Positions 35,391-54,074 of a stretch of DNA of 64,000 nucleotides are shown in pieces. Where the stretch lies: the NCBI RefSeq assembly GCF_964199755.1, contig NC_133906.1, positions 21,513,419-21,577,418 on the forward strand, in the 5' to 3' direction. The notes under the pieces were generated by a model. The model had not been told where the DNA came from. It saw only the letters and a program-made list of their open reading frames with translations, and searched no databases. The stretch's first letter is position 1. Each line of letters starts with the position of its first letter. Position numbers and translations under genes: made by a program. Origin of the DNA: Larus michahellis. Its lineage: Eukaryota; Chordata; Aves; Charadriiformes; Laridae.

Positions 35391-36294
35391 ACACACACAC
35401 ACACACACATCCACACACATCCACACACGTGCACACACGCTACAAACCGCACACCCAGGCTGTGAGCACAGCCTGCAGTCCCCCACCACACACACACAGG
35501 GCACACCGGGGACACGGGGACACACACCCACATACACACACCCCCCTGCAGTCCCCCTCCGGCACACACACACACACACAGAGCATGCAAACAGCCTGCA
35601 ACACCCCCACACATACACACGCGGCACAGCCTGCAAATTTGTGTGCAGAAACCCCCCCCATACAGCCTGCAAACCCACGGACCTGCACACATAGCCCCAC
35701 ACACACTAACACAGCCTGCACCCCCCCCCAGTGTGCAAACACATACACGCAGCACAATCGCACCCAGCGCACACAAACACAGCCCGCCAAGCCGTCTGCG
35801 CACACACGCACCCGTGCAAGCCCTTGCACGCACCTCCGCAGAGCTTGCAACCCCCAAAACTCAGGCACGCACGCGCTCAAAGCTTGCAAACAGGCTGCAA
35901 ACCCGCACACCGTGCGGGCACACGCAGCTCGCAGCCCCACAAAGTTACACACACACGCGCACGCACAGCCCCCCGTGCAAACACAGCCTGCAGCCACCCG
36001 CAAACACACCTCTTGACCAAACACAGCCCGCACATATGGCTGGCACACGCACACGGCGCACGCAAATGCAGCCGGCCACACGCAGGGCGTGCACACACGC
36101 ACTCCGTCCCACACACGCAGTGCCCCTGCATGCTGTCACCCATCCCCAGCACCCCGCAGGGGTCACACACACGGCCGCAGGCTGCTGCCTGCAACCCCTA
36201 CAGCCCCCAAACGCTGTCACAACCTGCCAACAGCCTCTTCTCCATCCCTCTGCAGAGCACATGCACTGCGACAGACACACACGCACACACACAG
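35391..36294. repeat. CA-rich degenerate minisatellite with ACAGCCTGCA core
   Basis: About 900 bases of CACACA runs are interleaved with at least six copies of ACAGCCTGCA and several near copies. The array fills much of the intron before the CPLX2 start-codon exon. Alternating purine-pyrimidine runs favour Z-DNA. Long open frames through it are composition artefacts. Confidence 0.8.
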
Positions 36295-36711
36295 CACCCC
36301 GTGTCCAGCTGCGCCGCACTGGCATCCCCAGGCAGGGTCTGTGTCTTCCCTAACGAAGCGGGGACACGTGGTGGGTCCCCATCCCGCCAGCCCCCAGGCA
36401 GCGCTGTGGGGCTCCCGGGCTCCTGCTGCCCCACCAAGGGCAGCGCTGGGGTGGGAAGTCCCTCCGCAGGTCCCCACGGCCAGCGAGGATGTGGGGAGGG
36501 TGCCGAGGGGAGGAGGTGCTGCCGGCAGGCAGATCTGCCCACCCTCTGCCTGCAGATCCCAAAAGCTCCCTCTGCCCATCCTGGGAGGCATTTGGGGCTG
36601 GAGACGCAGAGGGTGCATCCTGCAGCCTGAGGGAACGTCCCGTCCCTCCCACCTGGGTGGTGGGCACCCTGCGCACGGTGTCCCTGACCATGTCCCTCTC
36701 TGCCCACGCAG

Positions 36712-36788
36712 GTGGCCCTGGTCGGCGAGCCCGGACAGCAGTGGATGAGCGCTGGGCACTGGCCTAGCCACACGCACACACCGGCACC
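36712..36788 (+). other. CPLX2: 5'UTR part of the CPLX2 start-codon exon
   Basis: The exon begins after the acceptor CCCACGCAG, and 77 bases precede the ATG. It contains one earlier ATG (GGATGAGC, 36745-36747), which opens a very short upstream reading frame ending at TAG 36766-36768. That could modestly dampen translation. Boundaries rest on splice-site consensus only. Confidence 0.7.
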
Positions 36789-37849
36789 ATGGACTTCGTC
36801 ATGAAGCAAGCGTTGGGCGGTGAGTGGGTGCTGTCCCTCATCATAGTCCACCCTCCGGGAGCGATGCCGGCCCGGCACTACAGGGAGCGCGGTGGGAGAG
36901 ACATGGCGGGGGGTCCGAGCTGTGGGGAGAGCCACCGGTGGCGGGGAGCTCCTGCCGGAGCCCTCCGGGGCTCCCGTTCCCAGCGCCAGCAGCGCCTGGC
37001 TGGGGAATCCCGGCTCTCCTGACGCTAAGTGGGATTCCCTGGCGGGTCCCCTGGGTGCCAGCGCCGAAGGAGCTGCTGGCGTCTCCCCCGGCTGACGCTG
37101 AACTAGGGCAGCGCAGCCAGCCTGCGGCATTCCCCATCCCCGCAGCCTCCGGAGCCCGTCTGCAGTCAGCCCTGATGCGGGTGGCCCTGGGGACATCCCG
37201 GGTTGTCCCTGCCCGAGGGCCTCCGGGTCATCCCTGCCTCTGCTGGGGCTTCAGCAGCCAGCGACGGGCTTCAGCGCCCTTGGGGACCGGCCGATGGTCT
37301 TGTGCTGCACAGGGGCCACCAAGGACATGGGGAAGATGCTGGGGGGCGAGGAGGAGAAGGACCCCGACGCGCAGAAGAAGGAGGAGGAGAGGCAGGAGGC
37401 CCTGCGCCAGCAGGAGGAGGAGCGGAAAGCCAAGCACGCCCGCATGGAAGCCGAGCGGGAGAAAGTCCGGCAGCAGATCCGTGACAAGGTGGGCACACGC
37501 TTCCCCTGCGCCCACCCCTGCCCGCGGCACCCAGCGTGGGGCTGGGACAGGGAGGCGGCATGGCCGGGGAGGAGGGCGGCCCGAGGCGGTGGTGATGGGC
37601 ACGGGGCGCAGCACCCGCTGCCTGCCCTGCTGAGGGCCTGTGTCCTCGCAGTACGGGCTGAAGAAGAAGGAGGAGAAGGAGGCGGAGGAGAAAGCCGCGC
37701 TGGAGCAGCCGTGTGAGGGCAGCCTGACGCGCCCCAAGAAGGCGATCCCGGCGGGCTGCGGGGACGAGGAGGAGGAGGAGGAGGAGAGCATCCTGGACAC
37801 CGTCCTCAAGTACCTGCCCGGCCCGCTGCAGGATATGTTCAAGAAGTAA
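36789..37849 (+). CDS. CPLX2: Complexin-2, complete coding region in three exons
   Basis: Coding exons are 36789-36819, 37313-37488 and 37652-37849 (stop TAA), all with GT-AG junctions, giving 134 residues, the usual length of complexin-1/2. Complexins are small cytosolic presynaptic proteins that bind the assembled SNARE bundle and both clamp and promote synaptotagmin-triggered vesicle fusion. The N-terminus [11 protein letters not shown], the accessory helix (about 27-47) and the central SNARE-binding helix (about 48-70) are clear, with the binding residues R48, R59 and Y70 present. A poly-glutamate run (108-114) precedes S115, a CK2-type site, and the C-terminal amphipathic helix [20 protein letters not shown]. 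The wording ([26 protein letters not shown]) is that of complexin-2, not complexin-1, and there is no CAAX box as in CPLX3/4. The start has a good context (ACCATGG). A non-coding exon lies upstream (ends 34491), and the second exon begins at 36712 with 77 bases of 5'UTR. Identification is very secure. Confidence 0.97.
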
Positions 37850-39140
37850 CAGCACCGCCAACCCTGCCATGGGGTGCTGGGGCACGGGCGCCCTCTCCCT
37901 TCCGACCCCTCCATCAGTTCCCTTGGCCCCGGGGGGGGTCCCTGCACCCCCTCCCCACCCCCTCCTGCCCTTCGCCCCCGACCAGACCAAAAACCCGCCC
38001 CGTCCCGTCCAGGCAGGGCCCCCCCACCACGCCGTGCCAAAGGGGAGCGGCCCTGGCCGGACAGGGCAAACCGGGACCAAATGCACTGATGTAACCTCGC
38101 GGCAGGCTGGGGGCACCCCAAGCCCTACCGGCCCCCCCCGGGGTGGCTCCCCGTGCCCCCTGCCCTGCCCTTCTTGCCCTCCCGGGGGACCCTGGCAGGC
38201 CTCCGCTCGCCTGCCCCCGTCCCCAGCACTGCCATCCCCCTGCCCCATCCCACCCCGGGCCAAGCCCGAAGCACAAAGCCAGGCGCCCTGCCCGCAGCTC
38301 CCCCATCCCCGCTCCCCGGGCACGGGGGTCCCCCGGGGCTGCCCGGTGTGCCCCAGCATCGGGGGGTTGGAGGGGACCCCCCCCCCCCCTTTCTCCCCTC
38401 CCCGCATCTCTGGCCCCATAGTTAAAGCCATATCAGTTAGACTGCAATACTTCAGCACCGGGAGGAGCGGGCGCCGCGCTCCGCCGACCGTGTACAAAGG
38501 CGCGTGCGGGGCAGGGACCCCCCCTGCCTCGTCCCCCCCGCCCCGTCCCCACCGCTCGCTCGTCCGTGTCTCGGCCCCCGCTGGCCCCCCGTTCTCGCAT
38601 TAGTGTGTCTGTGCCAGGGTGCGTCCCGTCGCTCCATGCGTCCTCGTGTCCGCTGCTCACGCTCCCGCCCGCCCCGAGTCCCCGCTGTCCCCCGGGGGCT
38701 GCCCACGGCGTTGTGCCGAGAGCCCCCCGACACGCTGCCGGGGTCCCCCCGCTCTGTCCCCTGCAATAAAGCCAGTGCGGGGCCGAGAGCTGCTGGGCCA
38801 GTCCCAGGCTGGGAGCGCCTGGCTGCCCCCCGCCGAAGCTGGACACACGGGCCCCCCCGGGCCTGGAAAGGGATCCCTGGGCAAGCGCCCTGGGCATGTC
38901 CCAGGAGATGCTGCTTGCACCCCAAGGGGGGGACGCGGGGGCATGCCATTGCCCTGTCCCATCCCTTGCCGCACCGTGCTCCCCCCTCCCCGTGCTTCCT
39001 CCGCCACCACCCCCAGCCGCTCACCAGGGCCCTTCCCGGGAGGCGGTGGGCAGCTCGGGGCCCCGCAGACATGCTGTGACCATCCTGCTCGAACTAGTCT
39101 TTGACAAACTAATAAAATAAAGGGATTTGTACATTGCTCC
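37850..39140 (+). other. CPLX2: CPLX2 3' untranslated region with two polyadenylation signals
   Basis: About 1.3 kb of C-rich non-coding sequence follows the stop. An AATAAA at 38765-38770 would give a short 3'UTR. A doubled signal AATAAAATAAA at 39111-39121 would give a longer one ending near 39140. An AT-richer conserved-looking stretch (38420-38460, around GTTAAAGCCATATCAGTTAG) stands out from the surrounding C-rich DNA. Transcript ends are inferred from the signals. Confidence 0.6.
39111..39121 (+). terminator. CPLX2: Distal CPLX2 polyadenylation signal (overlapping AATAAA pair)
   Basis: Two AATAAA hexamers overlap by one base, and a TTTGTACATTGCT stretch follows as possible downstream element. 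No other gene on this strand could use it. Confidence 0.65.
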
Positions 39141-40320
39141 AGCCTCTTCTCAACCATTGCTTCCCTGGGGCCCTGCGCCAGCTCCCTCACCCCTCCATCC
39201 CCCTCAGCGCTGAGACCTGGCAGCTCATCACACCAGGGCTCACCCCAGACGGCACCCAAAAGCACCCAAGGTGAATGGAGAGGCCAGACGTGGCTCACAG
39301 AGCCCTGCTCAGTCCAGCTGCCTCCCCACACCCCTGTGCCCACCCTACAGGCGCCCTCTCTGGGGTTGAGGACAAAGTAAAACGCATGGGTGCGGGTGGG
39401 CGCCCGTCCCATGGACATCGCAGGGGCGCTTCTGCCCCTTCCCCCTGACTCTGGGACTCCCCTCACAGAACGACTGGGGATATCTCTGGGCTACAAGGGC
39501 TGTTTCTGGTGGGTCACAGCCTTCTGCCCCAATAAGAGCAGGGGCACGAGGCAACAAGCAGGCCCTGGGCAATGGGGTACCTCACGCGCCCCTCGCCAGG
39601 CAGGGCCCCTGGCAGTGCCTGGGCTTGGCACAGCCCTGGAGGCCTCCGTCAGAGTCAGCCTCAGCTTCGACTGATTTGCCATCATTTACCAGCAAAGAGC
39701 TCAGCTGTTACCCAGGCGGCATCAGCAGAGCAGTCACCTGGAAAAGCCTCTGTCAGAAGAAAATATTGGGGTAGGAAATGATAGAGATCTTGCAGGCAAG
39801 GTCTCCATCGCAGGCAGGCTGCGCCCACACCTCCTCCGCAGCGACCATCTTCCCTGTGACCCAGCACGCCGGGGGGGGTCAGAGCCCCGTGGCTCTCCCT
39901 GGGGAGTGGGGATGGGGGAGGCACGACTCGTCACCCCGGCAGGGGCGCAGGGAAGGGCTGTGCCCGGGGCCGGTGGCCGTGGTGTGGGACAGGTGGCATC
40001 TTCTGCTGGAGCCACGGCCCTGCTCCATCCCTGCGGGGTGCTGCCAGGTGGGAGAGGGGTTACAGGAGTGGGACAGGTCCCTGCGGCTGTCCCCATCCTC
40101 TGTGCGCCCTTCCTGGTGTCACTTGTCCCCAGCGTGGGGGCGCAGCGCCCCCTGGTGGGGCGACAGCGCAGGACACTGGGGACAGGCAGTGGGGACAAGG
40201 GGGACGGCCCCTCGACACAGACCCCTCAGCCAGGGCCCTGCCATAGCCAAGGGGAAGGAGAAAGGAGAAGGGAGAGGAGCTCAGCACCCCCCTTCTGCCC
40301 GCACAGCAGCCACAGGCACC
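39141..40320. other. Intergenic DNA between CPLX2 and THOC3 3' ends
   Basis: Short tail-to-tail interval without a gene. Its main feature is the reverse CTCF motif at 40145-40158. Confidence 0.6.
40145..40158 (-). promoter_or_regulatory. CTCF core motif, reverse, between CPLX2 and THOC3
   Basis: The minus strand reads CCACCAGGGGGCGC, matching the CTCF core at all 14 positions, with a flanking base context (AGCGCCCCCTGGTGGGGC) that is also CTCF-like. It lies between the CPLX2 polyadenylation signals and the THOC3 3' end, a sensible place for an insulator between a neuronal gene and housekeeping genes. Confidence 0.6.
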
Positions 40321-40337
40321 TTCATTATGGAAGAGGA

Positions 40338-40343
40338 TTTATC
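40338..40343 (-). terminator. THOC3: Possible weak THOC3 polyadenylation signal (GATAAA)
   Basis: No AATAAA or ATTAAA occurs on this strand between the THOC3 stop and the CPLX2 3' end. The best candidate is the rare variant GATAAA about 560 bases after the stop. On the transcript strand it follows a U-rich stretch (the A-rich plus-strand run 40344-40401). Weakly supported. Confidence 0.3.
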
Positions 40344-40361
40344 AAAATTAGAAAAAACAAC

Positions 40362-40401
40362 CACACATACAAAAAAAAGAAAGGGAAAAAAAAAAAAAAG
40401 C
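40362..40401. repeat. A-rich low-complexity tract
   Basis: Runs of A broken by GAAAGGG, on the antisense side of the probable THOC3 3' end. No retroposed gene body is visible to its left. Confidence 0.7.
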
Positions 40402-40904
40402 TCCAGCTGGGGAAACATCCCCCAACTTGCATCCCCCCACCCCTCCCCTCACTGCCCCAGTGCGGGGAAGGGACACCGGGAGGGGAAGGGGCAGGCTGTG
40501 CTCCTGGGGCCGCCCTCGCCACCAGGCCATGCGGCAGAAGGGGACGGTCACGCAGCTTATCAGTGCTGGGGAGCCTGGAGCTCCTCTCTGGGGAGCCACC
40601 TTCAGTGACTGACTTTCTTTGGCCACTTGCCTTTGGAACAAGCCCCCCATGCCCCACAGAGGAGGCAGCGGCAGCCCTGAAACAGCGAGGGGGGCTCTGC
40701 TCGCATCACCTCCCCTCCTCCGCGGCACACAAGCTGCTTCTGTTATAAATGCTCCTGAAAGCAGTGCGCACAGAGCTGAGCCAAAGATCGCAGCACTGCC
40801 AAGCAGGCAAGGAGGGGGGCCATGTCCTTACCCTGTCCTACACTAACTAAGCATTCTCCCATCCCCGAGAGCAGGGAAGCGTTGCCTCCCCCGGTGTGGT
40901 TTCA

Positions 40905-43900
40905 TTAGGAGTCATTGGGGAGCCCAAAGAGCTTGACAGTGCCTGCCTCCCGGCTGCTGTCGTATTTGCCATCTTTGTCATCACAGGCGAAGGCCAGCAG
41001 CGGCCTCTTCGGGTGCCAGGCCACTGTGAAGGTGGGGGACTCGCACTGCACCTCCCAGAGCTTCTCTCCTGCATGGAAAGAAGGCCACATCAGCCTCTGC
41101 CCCATAGCGCGCCCCTGCCACGTCAGCACGCTGCCCCGCAGTGCGCACCAGAGCCCAGCACCTGCTTCTTCTCTCCCGCGTAGGGCAGAGGACGAACACA
41201 CACTGCTTCAGCGCCTTTTAATCACCTGGTGACAAGGCACAGACATGACAGGCACGTCTACCGCAGACTAACGAGGCAGAGGCTCCCCCTCATGGCGCTC
41301 TGCTCTGCACAGCCAAGCGGTTCCTTAGTAAACCAATACTCCCAGTGCCCTCCCAGCTCCACCAGCACTTCTCCCTCCAATTCCCTCCTTGCTGTTCCCC
41401 AAAAGCAAAACCGTTACCTGTCTCCACCTCTGCAATATCAATGAAGTGATCTTCCGATGCTGATGCCAGCATCTTCCCATCGTGGCTGAAGCTCAGCGTT
41501 CGCACAGGCCAGTCAAGCCTGCAGCAACAGAGCGAAGCAGACGGTGAGCCATCTCCCGCACGGTCACCGGAGAGGGGAGGAAAACAACTTTGGGACAGCA
41601 CTACTTACCTTGAGAAGCACCTCACACACACCAGTTCATCCACGTCCCAGAGGCTGACTAACGCGTCAGCACTACCCGTGGCAAAGTACTTCCCCATGGG
41701 ATCGAACTTGATGCAGATGCAGTTTGAAGGATGGGCGTTGATGGACTGAATGGGTTTCAGCTCTGGGTAGCTGTGGAGACGAAGGGAGAGGGCAGGAAGC
41801 AGTGAGAAGAGTGTAGGATTCACGGGCAGGTCGGACTGGGGCTGTGAGAACCAAGCTGGTGCAAGGCCAGGCTCTTGGAAACCTTGAGCATTGAGTGACC
41901 GAGGCAAAGCATCAGGGTCACTCCTGGGCAGCCCAGCCCAGCCCAGAACTGGGGCAACCTCAGCTCCACGCAAGTTCATTCCCACCAGAGGGCTGGGAAT
42001 CACTGGGGTGTGGGACTCAGGTTCCCGAAAAGCAGCAAAGGGGCTGGCAGACTGATGTCTGCCGCAGCCAGCTCAGCTACCCTGCCCACCCACTGCCACA
42101 GGCGCCTACCTGAGGATGTTGATGCAGCCGTTCCCATTAGTGAGGAAGAACATGTTGTTATCGTTGTTCCAGGAGATCTCGTTCACCTCAAACTTGAACT
42201 GCTCCTCAGCTTTGGAGCGATGTGTCTTGGCATCAATGAAAGTGACCACGTCATCCTTGTTCCCCACTGCAATGGTCTGTCCATCAGGGCTCCAACAGAT
42301 GTTGATGTTCTCCCCTGGAGGGACAGAAAGGCAGCAGGTCCCGTTTCCACCCAACAACCCACAGCAGCCACAAATTAAGCAGACAGGCAGCTTTTAATCC
42401 TGATCCAAGGCCACAAACTGCTCCGTTAACTCCAAACCACTCCCAAATGGGAAAGACTGCCAGGTCTGCAGTCTAACGCACAAACCCTATACAGCAACTG
42501 TCCAGCAAATACATACACTTATTGAAAACTGAACAGGTTCAAGCCCAGATGACTACATCACTGCTCTTCCCATTTCAGCTAAGATGGGACCACAGCAACC
42601 ACCAAACAAGATCAGCTCAAAGATCCTCTAAACCCAGTGATCTTCAAGATCCAGAAAAACCAGAAGCCAACAATAAATACATATGAATAACAGTAAAAAC
42701 AAGGCAGGTTTCTGTTTGCCATCTTACAATGCCATTTCCAGCCCTGACAATTAAAAATTGGAGATTTCCAAGGGCAAAGATGGTATCTGGGTTAACCAGC
42801 CCATGAATTCGAATAATTGCTTTCTGAATCCACACAAACTTTTACTTCCACCATGGCTCTCTGCAAACATGACTTTCGCCAGTCTCCAGCCTTGCAGCCC
42901 ACAGACTCCAGATACAAGTACACAAGACGTTTTAACAGTCAGCATCATATTTCAGTAGTTTCTCCAGTCCTGACAGCAGAGTAAATCAGCCCTCACGTTC
43001 ACTGCTGCTCCTTACAGATGAGTGCAACACAAAGATAAACGCAGTCAGCAAAGATGCCCCCATCGCCAAACACCTAGAAGAAGGATCCAAAGCGCTGTGC
43101 TACTGCAGCCGGGTCCCACGCAGCAGAAGTTCTGCCAGGACCCAAGAGCCCTCCCGGGAAGGCGGGGACTCACCTTTGGTATTGACAGTGGCGATGCACT
43201 TGGTGGTGCGGACGTCCCAGATGCGGATGGTTTTGTCCCCCGACGCCGTGACGAAGAGGTCAGGGTTGCTGGGGTGCCAGCAGAGCTGATCCACGCTGTC
43301 CCCATGGCCCCGGTAGTTGTTCTCCTTCACCTGGAGGGAGAGGACAGCCATTCAGGGAGGGATGAGCCCAGCTCTACCCACCTCCTGCCCCGGATCCCGG
43401 TATGCTGCACCCTGCTCCGCTGTCGGTTACCAGATGGGGCAGGAGCCCAGCCCAGCGCCCCACCACCATTTCAGTCACGCTTCCCACCGGCCTAGAGGAG
43501 CCCCCCCGCCTCTCCAGCCAGGCACCAGCTCCAGCCCCGGCTCCCCGGCCCCGGCCGGTGGGCTCCTCTTCCCGGTACAGTCCCCGTTTCCAGGCCTAGT
43601 ACCGACCACCGGGGCCCACTCCCGGTTCGAGCCACCCGTCTGAGCATCTAGACCCGGGAGGGGTCTTTGGTACCGGCCCGAATCACCAGTCCCAGCCCAA
43701 GGGTTCCCTGCGTGCCCCGGTACCGGCCCGAGTGGCCGCTCCAGGTGTCCCCCGGTGCCCGGTAACGAACCGCGCGGTGCCGGGAGGAGCTCACCAGCCG
43801 GTCCTTCTCCAGCAGGAAGACGCTGGCGGTCTTGTCGAAGGAACCGGAGGCGAGGCGGCGGCCGCAGCAGCTCCAGGCCACCGAGTGCACCTTGGCGCCG

Positions 43901-43977
43901 TGCGCCGGGAACTCGCGGCTCCGCGTGTTGGCGCGGAACAGCTCCTGCATGGCCTGCACGTAGGGCGACAGCGCCAT
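40905..43977 (-). CDS. THOC3: THO complex subunit 3 (TEX1), WD40 protein, complete in six exons
   Basis: Coding exons in transcript order are 43977-43795, 43330-43174, 42314-42110, 41770-41609, 41518-41418 and 41068-40905 (TAA). All have GT-AG junctions and the frames join, giving 323 residues. THOC3 is a core subunit of THO/TREX, which couples transcription and splicing to mRNA export in the nucleus. The product is a WD40 propeller: repeats begin near HGAKVHSVAWS (26-36) and GHGDSVDQLCWH, with blades closing on IRIWDV and VSLWDV, and the C-terminus is KLFGLPNDS. The start has a strong context (GCCGCCATGG), and an in-frame TAG lies 20 codons upstream (44037-44035), so the N-terminus is really shorter than the human 351-residue form. 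THOC3 shares a compact promoter region with SIMC1. Confidence 0.97.
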
Positions 43978-44114
43978 GGCGGCGGCGCCGGGGCCGCCAC
44001 CGCCGCCGCCACTGACGCAGTTTCCGCCGCGCCGCTAGGCCCGACCCGGCCCCCGGACCGAGCGCTGCCCCCCCCCGCCGCCGCCAGCCCGTGGGGGGCG
44101 GAGCTGCCGCCAAG
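43978..44114. promoter_or_regulatory. Bidirectional CpG-island promoter of THOC3 and SIMC1
   Basis: Only 137 bases separate the two divergent start codons, and the stretch is extremely CG-rich without a TATA box. An AAGATGGCC (YY1-like) element overlaps the SIMC1 start. A perfect AAGATGGCGGC YY1 motif follows at 44318-44328 in SIMC1 intron 1. The spacing and base composition fit a shared housekeeping promoter. Both 5'UTRs must be short or overlap. Confidence 0.75.
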
Positions 44115-52031
<7,917 letters not shown>

Positions 52032-52236
52032 TGGAGACAACCACTGCGGCAGGGGGCACAAAGAATTTCACGTTTCCTCTATAAAACCCCATCAGAACCC
52101 CCATCTCATGCTGCAGTTGCAAGTGTCATACATCTCATGGGTTTGTTGATACATTTCTTCAGAAAAATGCCTGGTTTACACGGTCCCAGAATTGCTTCAT
52201 TCTAGTTTTACAAGGAACTTTGTACACTTTTAAAAA

Positions 52237-52242
52237 AATAAA
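52237..52242 (+). terminator. SIMC1: SIMC1 polyadenylation signal
   Basis: AATAAA about 206 bases after the stop, in an AU-rich end (TTTTAAAAAAATAAATTATTTTC). The 3'UTR is therefore short, roughly 52032-52260. Confidence 0.8.
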
Positions 52243-52261
52243 TTATTTTCGTATTTGCTGA

Positions 52262-54074
52262 GACTCTTCCATCTTGGTGCCAGCCCTGCCCAAGGGAAGC
52301 ACAGAGCTCTCAGTGTACCTTGGGATAGCATTACACAAACACAGCCATAAACTGACAATAGTTTGTACAGCCAGCAAAATGCCAAAATACCTGTTCAATA
52401 TTTAGGGAAAGGTGATAATATTTAAGAAAAAGAGCAGGTGTGGGCTGCAGTGAGGGCATTCACAGTGCAGAGATCCTCAAGCTATGCTAATCAGGAGAGG
52501 AACATCTCTGTTCCAAATCCAATACATCTACATGACTTTGCCCAAGGTGATTAGCACGTCAAGAGGGAGGACTGGATAGCAGCATCAGCTGAAAAGGCTG
52601 CGCCTCTTCCAGAATGCACTGAAGTGTCTGCAGTGCGGACAAGCATGCGTGTTATGATGAAGATGAATGTTCAATGCAAATACACTGCCATCAACTCCAA
52701 TCACAGCTGAGGCCAGAGCACAATTAGGCATTTCTATAGAAAGCCTGCTCAGGCAGTTCAGAAGCAACAGAGGCTGGGAGAGGAGAAAGACTCCTGTAGC
52801 TGCCCCACCACCCCTTTATCTGCCTCTGTGGCAGGCAGCCCTTGGCAGGGTCCTACTGAGGAGACCAGAACCTAGGAGCATCGAGCAGCACAGTCACGGC
52901 CAGGAATGGAGCAGTCCTGATGTTAGTGCTGCACACACTGAAGACCCAGCAGCTGCTGCACAGCGAGACCTCCTACAGCAGCCTGGCTTCAGTGAGCCCA
53001 GAACTGTTTGGAAGGATCTGACCTGGGACTCTCAGGTTTGCTCCTTGTTCTTTAAGGAAGCCTCTTCCCAACTGCCAGATGTAGAACAAACCACTCATCT
53101 GCATGACATTGCTCCTAATCCAGGAATAAGCCATCCAGGGAAAAATGACGTCTATTTTGTGCGTAGTAGCCAGAAGCATTCCCAACAAGTGCTCCCTGCT
53201 CTACAAAGCTGCTCTTCCTGCATGGTATGCTCACCCAGGTATGTTCTCCAGTTAAGTCCTTTTAACTGGATTAGATTTCTATCATTAGATTAGAAAAGAA
53301 GCTGCAATCCAGCAAGAGGTCCAGAGTTATGGATGTTATTTTGTGATATGTTGGTCATATCCCCAAGAATGATGTTGGAGTAAAATACAGAAAGTAAAAT
53401 GAAATTATCACACTAAGAGGCCGCACTTTAACCCAGCCCTTCCAAACTAAACTATGAGATTAGCCTGTGTCACCAAGACCTGCAGCAGTAGCCTGTACCA
53501 GAGTACTTGGGTGCTGCAGGATCCGTTTCATCCCTTTTAGATCTGCTAACGCTCTAGAAGCACAGGAAACACCAGTGTTCAGCTCAGGCATCCCCAGCCC
53601 AGGAGAACTGTGTGCTCTATCAGCAGTACTTTGGCAGCTACAAATGCTACCGCAGCACTCAAACCAGAACTTTTCAGAGGAAGGCAAAGCAGAGACGGCC
53701 ACACCACTGGGACCTGGGCACCTCTAGGCAAACAGCAGCCTGGCTCTCACACCCATGCCCGCCTCCACAGTACAGGTGCAAACACAGCACACAAGCTGCA
53801 AGAGAGGCAACCTCACGAACATGAAGAACACCATTGGAATAGCTCAAGAAAAGACAAAGACTGCATGTTTAGTTTCATCTGCACAAGCACTAAGACAGGA
53901 CTGAGTCCGGCTTTAAACCCACTCTCCCTGTCAAAAGGGAGTTTCAGAGAGCTAACATTTTACCCTAGTGCAAGTGCTGCCAGAGCCTTGTTAGGCAGAA
54001 CCTTGACCCCACACTCACTGGACAGCCCCAGTTTCTTCCACTGCTGCTTTGCCAGCGCTAACGCACACCAAGGA
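52262..54074. other. Intergenic DNA between convergent SIMC1 and KIAA1191
   Basis: AT-balanced sequence between the two polyadenylation signals. It has several medium open frames without recognisable similarity, plus repeat copy A near 53260. No gene is supported. Confidence 0.55.
53260..53322 (+). repeat. Unclassified dispersed repeat, copy A
   Basis: Starts TTTTAACTGGATTAG and continues through TATCATTAGATTAG and GAAGCTGC. It resembles copy B at 59196-59260 at roughly four bases in five. It lies between the convergent ends of SIMC1 and KIAA1191. Family not recognised. Confidence 0.5.

Noticed and set aside
34311-36016. Two long plus-strand open frames (384 and 373 codons)
   Set aside because: They run through the C-rich and CA-rich tandem repeats of the CPLX2 intron and consist of Pro/Cys/Thr/His repeats. 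Absence of stops follows from base composition.
35391-36294. Regularly spaced repeats considered as a CRISPR-like array
   Set aside because: The spacing is irregular, the repeat is degenerate and the host is a vertebrate. It is a minisatellite.
37271-38497. 408-codon minus-strand frame opposite CPLX2
   Set aside because: It is the antisense shadow of the CPLX2 acidic coding exons and C-rich 3'UTR.
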